NCBI RefSeq assembly: GCF_015278315.1
Contig: NZ_JADIJE010000010.1
Coordinates: 1-64,000, forward strand
DNA length: 64,000 bases
Direction of reading: 5' to 3'
Origin: Microbacterium ureisolvens
Lineage (GTDB): Bacteria > Actinomycetota > Actinomycetes > Actinomycetales > Microbacteriaceae
Shown here: positions 1 through 6,555 of the stretch, piece after piece
Layout: each line of letters begins with the position of its first letter
Numbering within the stretch: the stretch's first letter is position 1
Position numbers and translations under genes: made by a program
The notes under the pieces: model-generated
What the model was told of the DNA's origin: nothing
What the model saw: only the letters and a program-made list of their open reading frames with translations
The model's database searches: none

Positions 1-2
1 GA

Positions 3-86
3 CGGCGGCGTCAGCGCCGCCTGGGCCGTTTGACCCCCATCGAGTTCGAGACCATCATGAACACGACCGTCGCACTGGCGGCGTGA
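3..86 (+). pseudogene. C-terminal tail of an IS3-family-like transposase (cut by window edge)
   Basis: The frame open from the window edge encodes an Arg-rich stretch followed by LGRLTPIEFE and a short tail. This matches the end of IS3-family OrfB (DDE) transposases, which close with an R-R-(Q/H)-x-x-L-G-x-L-T-P-x-E-(F/Y)-E signature. The catalytic core would lie upstream of the window. The sequence after the stop (about 88-119) could be the terminal inverted repeat, but the partner repeat is not visible. Whether the copy is intact cannot be judged. Confidence 0.65.
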
Positions 87-165
87 CTACAACCTGTCAC
101 CGATCCGTGCAGCAGTCCCCACCCTCGCGACCATCCGTGCCGAACGGCCCTCGACCTTCGCAGGG

Positions 166-414
166 TTGAAGCTGATCCTCGATCGGTTCGAGCCACCTTC
201 GAGCGGAGACGCCTTCTTTCCAGGCGGTGCGGACGACACGCTCGCACTCGCGCTCATGAGCGCAGGCTGGTCCGTCGCCTTCGAAGAGGGCGACTACTTG
301 TACACGGCGGCTCACCCAACCTCCGGTGCCGTGCTTCAACACGTTGAGGGCGACCTGTACTGCCTGCTCGAAGGCACCGTGCCCTCGCTCACAGACTCAC
401 CGCGCAGCCACTAA
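166..414 (+). CDS. Small hypothetical protein of the element
   Basis: This 82-aa reading frame starts at a TTG; no ATG or GTG occurs in frame between the IS-like tail and position 166. No family is recognised. It is acidic, with Trp, Tyr and Gly residues in a compact middle part (GWSVAFEEGDYLY, EGDLYCLLEG), which suggests a small soluble fold. Codon use is GC-rich and normal for the region. A strong hairpin follows at 435-471. The true start is uncertain, because the frame stays open into the IS-like sequence, and the N-terminus may have been altered by that insertion. Confidence 0.45.
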   Translation: MKLILDRFEPPSSGDAFFPGGADDTLALALMSAGWSVAFEEGDYLYTAAHPTSGAVLQHVEGDLYCLLEGTVPSLTDSPRSH

Positions 415-434
415 CTGCACGGCGGGACATCAGG

Positions 435-471
435 GCAGGGACAGGCGAGCCACTAACAAGCCTGTCCCTGC
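435..471 (+). terminator. Perfect 12-bp hairpin
   Basis: Arms 435-446 (GCAGGGACAGGC) and 460-471 are perfect reverse complements around a 13-nt loop. It lies between the 82-aa frame and the membrane-protein gene. It lacks a U-tract, as is common for actinobacterial intrinsic terminators. Confidence 0.55.
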
Positions 472-498
472 TTCACCCACCATACGAAAGGCAAGACC

Positions 499-777
499 AT
501 GAACACGACAGACTCGAACCTCAGCGAGACCATCAAGCAGGTCGGCGCGTTGGAGAATTCCCGCAAGCGACGCAAGGCGAACGCGATCACGCTCGCGGTG
601 ATCGGCGCAGTCGTCCTCGCGTTCCTCGCCATCACGATTCCCGTGACCATCGCCAACACCGCGAACGACACGGCACGGTGCGTCGCCATCCTCGAAGAGG
701 CAGCCGTCGACAACGCGAAGGCCCTCTGCGACGACTCGGCTCACCGTTCCGAAGTCCTGGAAGGCATCGACCGATGA
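499..777 (+). CDS. Small single-pass membrane protein coupled to a serine recombinase
   Basis: This 92-aa protein of unknown function has a hydrophilic N-terminus with a basic patch (SRKRRK at 21-26), one predicted transmembrane helix at about 28-52, and a short C-terminal part with two cysteines (61 and 77) that the positive-inside rule places outside the cell. An AAAGG ribosome site sits 8 nt before the ATG. Its stop overlaps the start of the recombinase gene as ATGA, so the two are co-transcribed and translationally coupled. The arrangement resembles small membrane proteins of prophages, but no known superinfection-exclusion or holin family is recognised. Confidence 0.7.
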   Translation: MNTTDSNLSETIKQVGALENSRKRRKANAITLAVIGAVVLAFLAITIPVTIANTANDTARCVAILEEAAVDNAKALCDDSAHRSEVLEGIDR

Positions 778-1454
778 GCCCCGTGAAGGGCCGCAGGATC
801 ATCGCCTACCTGCGAGTCTCGACGGACAGGCAAGACCTCAGCATGGACGCCCAGCGTGACCTGATCGAGCGGTGGGCGGCGTACCGCGAGTGCCAGATCG
901 TCGCGTGGATCACCGACCCCGATGTGAGCGGGCGAACCTGCATCGCTGAGCGAGAGGGCGGCGCGAAGATGCTCGCGATGCTCACGGCGAAGGAGGCTGA
1001 CGGCATTGTCGTGACGAAGCTCGACCGGCTCAGCCGCGACGTTGCCGACTTCGCCGCGACGCTCAAGCAGTTCCGCGAGAAGGGCTGGACCATCGCCGCG
1101 CTCGACTTCGACATCGACACGGCGACCACCAACGGCGAGATGTTCGCCAACATGCTCATCAACCTGAGCCAGTGGGAACGCCGCACGATCAGCGACCGCA
1201 CGAAAGCCGCCCTTGCCGAACTGAAGCGCCAGGGCAAGTCGGTCGGCCGGCCCGCCCTCGTGCCGCTCGACGCCCCGGAGGTCCAGTACATCGACCGCGC
1301 CCGCCGTCGAGGCGAGACCGTCTCGCAGATCGCCGCCGAGCTCAACGCTCTGGGCTTCACCCCGCCGCGAGGCAAGCAGTTCTACCCGGCGAGCGTCCAG
1401 AAGTTGATTCAGCGCCTCGACAAGGCCGAATCCGCACTCGCAGAGGCGTCCTAG
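774..1454 (+). CDS. Small serine recombinase (resolvase/invertase family)
   Basis: This 226-aa protein carries a resolvase catalytic domain at about 8-145: YLRVSTDRQ with nucleophile Ser16, the KLDRLSRD motif with Arg85 and Arg88, and the E-helix start QWERRTISDRTKAAL. A helix-turn-helix DNA-binding part follows at about 170-212. Length and architecture are those of Tn3 resolvases, Hin-like invertases and IS607-type or plasmid resolvases, not of large integrases. The start at 774 is set by GGAAGG nine nt upstream and the ATGA overlap with the membrane-protein gene; longer readings run through that gene. It could resolve multimers, invert a segment or be left over from another element. No paired recombination site was found in the visible part. 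Confidence 0.9.
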   Translation: MSPVKGRRIIAYLRVSTDRQDLSMDAQRDLIERWAAYRECQIVAWITDPDVSGRTCIAEREGGAKMLAMLTAKEADGIVVTKLDRLSRDVADFAATLKQFREKGWTIAALDFDIDTATTNGEMFANMLINLSQWERRTISDRTKAALAELKRQGKSVGRPALVPLDAPEVQYIDRARRRGETVSQIAAELNALGFTPPRGKQFYPASVQKLIQRLDKAESALAEAS

Positions 1455-1468
1455 GCGCCGCTCCGACA

Positions 1469-1512
1469 CTGAGGGCCGAGGGTCGATTGATTCGATCACC
1501 CTCGGCCCTCAG
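1469..1512. terminator. 15-bp perfect hairpin, likely bidirectional terminator
   Basis: Arms 1469-1483 (CTGAGGGCCGAGGGT) and 1498-1512 are perfect complements with a 14-nt loop. It lies just after the small recombinase stop and before the 3' end of the opposing gene at 1537-1857, so it can serve both. Confidence 0.8.
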
Positions 1513-1536
1513 ATGCTTGTAGGCGCGTCTACAGAT

Positions 1537-1857
1537 TCACCGCGAGGCGGCGATCACCGCCAAAACGCCCTCCCATGCCTGGAGGTTCGTCTCGTTCGGA
1601 AGACCGATCTTCGCGGCGAGATCCATCAGAAGGTCTTGTGTCTCCTCGTCATAGTCCTTCCCGAGCGAGGTGACTTGACTGATTCGTACGTCCACCCCGT
1701 GACGACCGTCCGGAGTCGTGTGCACGCCGCCGCCGTCGCTGGCCATGTGAACGGAGAAGCAGAAGATGTGGCCCTCGTCGTGGCAGTGACCGTCAGGCGG
1801 GTTCTCAAGGCCGCGCTCGCGCTTCACTTCGCCGTCGAGTTCGAGATTGATAGTCAT
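1537..1857 (-). CDS. Hypothetical protein of the element
   Basis: This 106-aa acidic protein matches no family I recognise. Its start is well supported: AAGGGA lies about 6 nt before the ATG. The middle contains a His/Cys-rich stretch (DGHCHDEGHIFCF, about 22-34) that could bind metal. The C-terminus reads like a helical domain (DLLMDLAAKIGLPNETNLQAW). It is on the same strand as the integrase, 145 bp downstream, separated by a terminator, so it is probably transcribed on its own. It is likely cargo or a regulator of the element; this is inference only. Confidence 0.65.
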   Translation of the reverse strand: MTINLELDGEVKRERGLENPPDGHCHDEGHIFCFSVHMASDGGGVHTTPDGRHGVDVRISQVTSLGKDYDEETQDLLMDLAAKIGLPNETNLQAWEGVLAVIAASR

Positions 1858-1898
1858 GATGTTCCCTTTGGGTTGGGCGCTCCCGAGTCCAAAAGGAA

Positions 1899-1942
1899 AA
1901 GGACATCAGGAGCAATGAATGTTCATTGCTACTGCTGTCCTT
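1899..1942 (-). terminator. Terminator of the large integrase gene
   Basis: A perfect 9-bp inverted repeat (AGCAATGAA at 1911-1919, complement 1922-1930, 2-nt loop) is nested in a second pair, AAGGACA (1899-1905) and TGTCCTT (1936-1942). On the minus strand the hairpin is followed by a T-rich run, as in a classical intrinsic terminator downstream of the integrase stop. Confidence 0.75.
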
Positions 1943-2002
1943 GTGGAGCCTTCCCCTAGGGCTGGCGGCTCAGACCAGTCCGCTCAGCATACACATACGC
2001 GA

Positions 2003-3538
2003 TCACGCGCGCCACTCAATCTCGACGCGTCGCTCGACGGCCTCACGCAGGATCGCGTCCCGAGCCCCGGCGTAGTCCTCGTCGGACTCGTTGCGGAACT
2101 GCGGGCGCGTGCGGGGGAGACCCTCGGGCCATTCATCGACCACGACGCGCTCGATCAGCAGCCGGAGGAACTGGCGGCGCTGACCCGGCGTCCACTTAGG
2201 CCACCCGGCGAGGATCTTGTCTCGCCCGCCGAATGCGCTCTCGATGTCGGGCGAGCCGATCAGCTTCTGAATGTCCTTGCCGATCTGCTCGGACTCGGCC
2301 TCGATCGCATCCAGGCGCGAGCGCCGTTCCGTGCGGGTGAGGTCGCCGTCCTCGTACATCTCCAGCACTCGGGCGCGGCGCTCAGACAGGCGCTCACGCT
2401 GGGCGTTGAGCGCGGCGATTTTGTTCTCGGCGTCCGGGTCCTGCTCGGCTTTGCGCTTCTGCCAGTAGGCGGTGTCGTTGAGGCGAGCGATGGCCTGCTC
2501 GAACACGTACGCCTCGAGGAGGTCGTGACGGATGGTCACCCTGCCAGTGTCCTGCATCACCTTGACCCTCTCGCCGTTGCGAGTCGTGACCCGCTCCACG
2601 CGCGGGTGGTGCGGGCTCGGACCGTGTACGCGGGCGAGACAGCCAATGGACGGTTCCGCCCTGCCTGACTTCGTGTTCGTCACGAGCGGCTTGCCGCACT
2701 TCGCGCATACGCTCAGTCCGCCGCCCATCGAGTACTTGCCGCCCTTGACGCCGGGGGAGTGGGTGACTTTCCGTGCGGGGTCGGTGAGCAACGCCGTCAC
2801 ATGGTCGAAGGTCTCGGCGTCGATGATCGGGTCCCAGCCGACGACGCCCGCCTTGGTCTCTCCGAGCATCGAGCGGTTGAGCATGATCGACCGCAGGTTC
2901 GCCTGCCGCCAGTGATTCCCCTTGCGGGTCTGGATGCCGCGGTTGTTCCAGTCGGTGACGATGGCATGCATCGGCTCGCGGAGGCTCAGCAATCTCCGGG
3001 CAACTTCCTTGACGCGCTTAACCTCATCCGGCGCAGGGACGAGGCGACCGCCCTCGACGCGGTATCCGTAGGGCGGAATCCCACCGTGCCACTCACCGCG
3101 CTCAGCCTTCGCCGCCTTGTGGCGACGCTGGCGCTCACTCGCGCGGCGCGTCTCGAAGCGACCGATGCCCGCGATCATCGTGGCGCGGAACTCACCGTCA
3201 GCCGAGGCGAGGTCGATCTCGCCGTCGACGGTGACCACCTGTGCTCCGAGGTCAACGAGCTTGTTGAGGTCCTTCGTGCTTCGAACGAGCCGATCGAGGT
3301 CAACCGCGATGATCACCTCGAAGTCGCGCCCGATGCCGCTGAGCATTCGGTGCCAGTCGGTTCCCTCGCCGCGCTCACCCGAGGCTCGAACCTCGTTGTC
3401 GGTGAACGTCGCGACAACCGGCCAGCCTTTCGCGTCGGCCAGGGCCGTGCAACGCTTGCGCTGGGCCTCGATACCTTCGGCGCGGTCGAGCGACTGGCGA
3501 AGATAGATCGCTGCGCGCCGGATGGAAGAACTACTCAT
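2003..3538 (-). CDS. int: Large serine integrase, targets comM
   Basis: This 511-aa site-specific recombinase is expected to have catalysed integration of this element. It has the large serine recombinase layout: resolvase domain at about 8-145 with YLRQS and nucleophile Ser16 and the DLDRLVRS arginine motif; recombinase domain at about 153-260 (GGIPPYGYRVEGGRL, NHWRQANLRSIMLNR); zinc-ribbon region with C278-x2-C281 and C300 but no obvious fourth Cys, where a His after 304 may substitute; then a coiled-coil about 360-430, the segment that controls directionality in this family. The ATG at 3538 is the family-consistent start. The frame stays open into antisense comM, but those residues match nothing. 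A possible minus 10 box (TATTGT) lies 5 nt before the ATG. No clear ribosome site is seen. Confidence 0.93.
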   Translation of the reverse strand: MSSSSIRRAAIYLRQSLDRAEGIEAQRKRCTALADAKGWPVVATFTDNEVRASGERGEGTDWHRMLSGIGRDFEVIIAVDLDRLVRSTKDLNKLVDLGAQVVTVDGEIDLASADGEFRATMIAGIGRFETRRASERQRRHKAAKAERGEWHGGIPPYGYRVEGGRLVPAPDEVKRVKEVARRLLSLREPMHAIVTDWNNRGIQTRKGNHWRQANLRSIMLNRSMLGETKAGVVGWDPIIDAETFDHVTALLTDPARKVTHSPGVKGGKYSMGGGLSVCAKCGKPLVTNTKSGRAEPSIGCLARVHGPSPHHPRVERVTTRNGERVKVMQDTGRVTIRHDLLEAYVFEQAIARLNDTAYWQKRKAEQDPDAENKIAALNAQRERLSERRARVLEMYEDGDLTRTERRSRLDAIEAESEQIGKDIQKLIGSPDIESAFGGRDKILAGWPKWTPGQRRQFLRLLIERVVVDEWPEGLPRTRPQFRNESDEDYAGARDAILREAVERRVEIEWRA

Positions 3539-3540
3539 AG

Positions 3541-3590
3541 TTGACAATATCACTAGGGTGTTTTCTTGATTCCTCGCCGAGGCCGGAGAG
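3541..3590. other. Attachment-site junction (attL or attR) inside comM
   Basis: Element sequence ends and comM sequence begins here. The comM frame can be followed back to codon 3570 (F-L-A-E-A-G-E-F) and hits a stop at 3567-3569. Large serine integrases recombine attP and attB of about 40-50 bp with a 2-bp crossover; the crossover should therefore lie near 3570-3580. The exact core cannot be fixed without the other junction. Confidence 0.7.
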
Positions 3591-4184
3591 TTCGCGGCGA
3601 GCGCGCTGGATGCGCTTCGCCAGCCGCTGGAGTCGGGGTCGATCACGATCCACCGGGCCGGTGCGATGGCGGAGTACCCGGCGCGCTTCCAGCTGGTGCT
3701 CGCGACCAACCCGTGTCCGTGCGGCGACTACGGCATCCGTGGCGGCACCTGCACGTGCCCGCCGGCCGCCATCCGCCGGTACCTCGGGCGGCTGTCCGGG
3801 CCGCTGCTGGACAGGATGGACATCGAATTGACGCTCACCCGCGTGTCGGTCGCGCAGCGGGATCACGGACCCGCGCTGTCGACCGCCACCGCTCGCGCGC
3901 GTGTGATCGAAGCGCGCGCCCGAGCCGCGCGGCGCCTGGAGGACACACCGTGGCGGGTGAATGCGGACGTTCCCGGCAGCTGGCTGCGCGAGGGACCGGG
4001 AGCACCGTCGCCGGTCGTGCGCCGCCCGCTCGACGCCGCCCTGCACCGGGGCGCGCTGACGCTGCGCGGCTATGACCGCGTGCTGAGGGTCGCGTGGTCG
4101 CTCGCCGACATCGAGGGGCGCGGGCAGCTCAGCGCGGAACACGTCGGGCGCGCGCTCTATCTCAAGAAGGGTCTGGCGCTGTGA
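3570..4184 (+). pseudogene. comM: comM/yifB 3' remnant, Mg-chelatase-like AAA+ ATPase
   Basis: About 204 codons of a protein that is normally about 500 aa. ComM is a hexameric AAA+ helicase that promotes branch migration during natural transformation; in actinobacteria it lies between yraN and dprA. Visible parts are the Walker B tail (EAGEF), LRQPLESG, the cysteine motif NPCPCGDYG with CTCP, the arginine-finger region SGPLLDRMDIEL, and the C-terminal helical domain ending YLKKGLAL. The Walker A region and N-terminal domain would lie beyond the element's left end. No start codon with a ribosome site precedes the fragment. Its stop overlaps the dprA start as GTGA. The residue normally Asp in Walker B reads Ala here. 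Confidence 0.9.
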
Positions 4185-5368
4185 CGGGATTCGACCTGAC
4201 CAGCGGGAGCGCAGAACGAGCCCTCGCACCCTTGGGGCTCGCGCTGGGAGCCGACGAGTCGCTGGAGCGTTACGCCACCGCGGTCTGGTCGCAGATCACC
4301 GAGCCCGGCGACTCCGTCGCGGGGCGGATCGTCGCTGCGCGCGGGGCCGTGGCCGGTCTCGAAGCCGTCCTCTCGGAGGGCGCGCTCGACGAAGTCACGC
4401 CCCGCGAGCTCGCCGACGGCCGGAAGCGCTGGATGCCGCGATTGTCCGCCCGCGCGGTCGCCGACTCGCTTCGCGTCGCGGCTGCGCGCGGGGTGCGTCT
4501 CCTCACCCGGAGCGATCCGGAATGGCCGTCGCAGCTCGACGACCTCGGCAGTCACAGACCGCTGTGCCTCTGGGTGCGCGGCGACGCGGCCGCCCTCGGC
4601 ATGGCGCACGCGTCGGTGGCGATCGTCGGGGCGCGCGCCGCCACCCGCTACGGGGACCACGTCGCGATGGAACTCGCCGCCGACCTCGCCGGGCACGGCA
4701 TCGCCGTCGTCTCCGGCGGTGCCTACGGCATCGACGGCGCCGCGCATCGTGCCGCCCTGACGGCGGGCGGCCTGACGGTGGCCCTGCTGGCGGGCGGCGC
4801 GGATCGCGCCTACCCCGCCGGACACACTCAGCTCATCGAGGACGTCGCGCGACACGGCGTGGTGGCGAGCGAGGTGCCCTGCGGCTCCGCGCCCACGAAA
4901 TGGCGCTTCCTGCAGCGCAATCGCCTGATCGCCGCGGTGTCGATGGCGACAGTGGTCGTCGAAGCAGGCTGGCGCAGCGGGTCGCTCAACACCGCAGGAC
5001 ACGCCGCGGCGCTGTCACGACCTCTCGGCGCGGTGCCGGGCCCCATCACCTCGGCCGCCTCGGCGGGAGCACATCGCCTCATCCGCGAGTACGGCGCGGA
5101 GTGCATCACGAGCGCCGACGATGTCCGCGAGCTCCTCGGGCTCCCGCCGGCGAACGCCGCCGGCACGACCCCCGGGTCGGGCTACACCGACGACGCGACG
5201 CGGGTGCAGGACGCCCTGAGCACTCGGGCGTGGCGCGACGTCGAGGAGGTCGCGCGGCGAGCCGGTATGGCGGCGGACGGCGTCCGAGCACTCCTCGGGC
5301 TGCTCCAGCTCGACGGCCGCGTGCAGTCGGGGCCGGACGGATGGAGGCTGCTCCCCACGGCGGGATGA
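4181..5368 (+). CDS. dprA: DNA-processing protein DprA
   Basis: This 395-aa protein protects incoming single-stranded DNA and loads RecA during natural transformation. A Rossmann-like core starts at VAIVGARAATRYG (about 147-158), followed by SGGAYGIDGAAH, GGADRAYPAGH, the FLQRNRLIAAVS nucleotide/DNA loop and GSLNTAGHAA. A C-terminal winged-helix-like segment follows (about 335-395). The GTG start overlaps the comM stop. The native operon promoter should be upstream of yraN or comM, so the insertion has cut dprA off from it; expression would need a promoter in the element or in the comM remnant. Confidence 0.95.
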   Translation: MTGFDLTSGSAERALAPLGLALGADESLERYATAVWSQITEPGDSVAGRIVAARGAVAGLEAVLSEGALDEVTPRELADGRKRWMPRLSARAVADSLRVAAARGVRLLTRSDPEWPSQLDDLGSHRPLCLWVRGDAAALGMAHASVAIVGARAATRYGDHVAMELAADLAGHGIAVVSGGAYGIDGAAHRAALTAGGLTVALLAGGADRAYPAGHTQLIEDVARHGVVASEVPCGSAPTKWRFLQRNRLIAAVSMATVVVEAGWRSGSLNTAGHAAALSRPLGAVPGPITSAASAGAHRLIREYGAECITSADDVRELLGLPPANAAGTTPGSGYTDDATRVQDALSTRAWRDVEEVARRAGMAADGVRALLGLLQLDGRVQSGPDGWRLLPTAG

Positions 5369-5424
5369 GCACGAATCGTCGACAGAGCGGTTTGAGAGCC
5401 CGCCGGAGGACCGACGTCGCCGGG

Positions 5425-5548
5425 GCACACCGGATGACGCTGCGCTGCGTCGCGGGCACACGGGATGACCCTGCGGTGCGTCGCGGCCACACCGGATGAC
5501 GCTGCGGTGCGTCGCGGCCACACCGGATGACGCTGCGGTGCGTCGCGG
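5425..5548. repeat. Four tandem copies of a 31-bp repeat
   Basis: Copies lie at 5425-5455, 5456-5486, 5487-5517 and 5518-5548; the last two are identical. The shared core is CACCGGATGACGCTGCGG, followed by TGCGTCGCGG. Copies 1, 3 and 4 contain the inverted repeat GACGC-N6-GCGTC; in copy 2 a C replaces the G. The 31-bp period changes frame at each copy, so it is not selected as coding. It lies between dprA and xerC. Confidence 0.95.
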
Positions 5549-5582
5549 CGACGTCTGCGCGCCGGCGGGGCAAGGTAGAGAC

Positions 5583-6488
5583 GTGGAGATCCTCGAGGCC
5601 GCCGAGAAGTACCTGCGGCAGCTGGCCGACGTGCGGCGGCTCTCGCCCGCGACGGTGCGCGCGTACCGCGCCGACCTCGCGAGCCTCTCGGCGGCGTGCG
5701 GTGACATCGCGTTGGACGATGTCGACCTCGAGAATCTCCGCGACTGGCTGTGGCAGTCGGTGCAGCGGGGCGACAGCCGGGCGACCATCGCGCGCCGTAC
5801 CGCCGCCGTCCGCGGATTCTTCGCCTGGGCGACGGAAGCCGGCCTCCTGGCAGCCGACCCGAGTCTTCGCCTCGTCGCCCCCAAGCGCGGCCGGACGCTG
5901 CCCAAGGTGGCGACCGCCGACGCCCTCGCCGACGTGCTGGCGCGGATGGAGAACGCCGCCGCCCGCGGCGACCCGATCGCCCTGCGCGACCACGCCGTGC
6001 TGGAGCTGCTCTACGGCGCCGCGGTGCGTGTGTCGGAGCTGTGCGGGCTCGACGTCGACGATGTCGACCGGGGTCGGCACACGGCACGCGTGCTGGGCAA
6101 GGGGGCGAAGGAGCGTGTCGTGCCGTTCGGCCTTCCGGCGCTGCGGGCGATGGACGCCTACCTGGTCCGTGGTCGCCCGGCGCTCGTGGCCCGCCGTCCT
6201 GACGACGCCCCGACCTCCGCGATGTTCCTTGGTGCGCGCGGCGGCCGGCTCGGCTCCCGCGCGGTGTACGACCTCGTCGCGCGCGAGCTCGGTCCTGAGC
6301 TGGGTGAACACGTCGGCCCCCATGCGCTCCGGCACTCTGCCGCCACCCATCTGCTGGACGGCGGGGCCGACCTCCGTGCGGTGCAGGAGATGCTCGGGCA
6401 CTCGAGCCTCGGCACGACGCAGATCTACACGCACGTCTCCAGCGAGCGGCTCGCGGCGTCGTACCGGTTGGCGCATCCGCGCGCCTGA
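5583..6488 (+). CDS. xerC: Tyrosine recombinase XerC
   Basis: This 301-aa recombinase resolves chromosome dimers at dif, normally together with XerD. An N-terminal SAM-like core-binding domain (about 1-90) precedes the catalytic domain with Arg149 (AAVRVSELCGL), Lys173, His247-x2-Arg250 (HALRHSAATHLL), His273 (LGHSSLGTTQ) and nucleophile Tyr282. The GTG start at 5583 is chosen for AAGG about 8 nt upstream; earlier in-frame starts fall inside the 31-bp repeats. The position between dprA and rpsB is the conserved actinobacterial place for xerC. Confidence 0.95.
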   Translation: MEILEAAEKYLRQLADVRRLSPATVRAYRADLASLSAACGDIALDDVDLENLRDWLWQSVQRGDSRATIARRTAAVRGFFAWATEAGLLAADPSLRLVAPKRGRTLPKVATADALADVLARMENAAARGDPIALRDHAVLELLYGAAVRVSELCGLDVDDVDRGRHTARVLGKGAKERVVPFGLPALRAMDAYLVRGRPALVARRPDDAPTSAMFLGARGGRLGSRAVYDLVARELGPELGEHVGPHALRHSAATHLLDGGADLRAVQEMLGHSSLGTTQIYTHVSSERLAASYRLAHPRA

Positions 6489-6555
6489 CGATCCGCTCAG
6501 CGCCGGAGCGGTTCCGACCCCGGGCTGGGGCGGAATCTCGACCACGCGCCGGCGT

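Larger units (their letters stand above)
1..3569. mobile_element. Right end of an integrated element inserted in comM
   Basis: This accessory segment carries two serine recombinases, an IS3-like transposase tail and small proteins of no clear housekeeping role. Its right boundary is sharp: from about 3570 rightward the plus strand reads as the middle of a ComM/YifB ATPase. The left end, the other attachment half-site and the 5' part of comM are outside the window, so size and cargo are unknown. The last 30 bp before the junction are AT-rich compared with both sides. No phage structural, relaxase or transfer gene is visible, so prophage, integrative conjugative element and genomic island cannot be told apart. 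Confidence 0.85.

Noticed and set aside
1..3569. Known defence system, toxin-antitoxin pair or restriction enzyme in the element
   Set aside because: None of the small proteins shows a recognisable toxin, nuclease or methylase motif; the visible part is too short to exclude cargo further left.
3539..3709. Longer integrase with 57 extra residues read from antisense comM
   Set aside because: The extra residues match no integrase and lie in host DNA; the resolvase domain fits the ATG at 3538.
5425..5548. CRISPR-like array of 31-bp repeats
   Set aside because: The copies are directly adjacent with no spacers and no cas genes are near; it is a tandem minisatellite.
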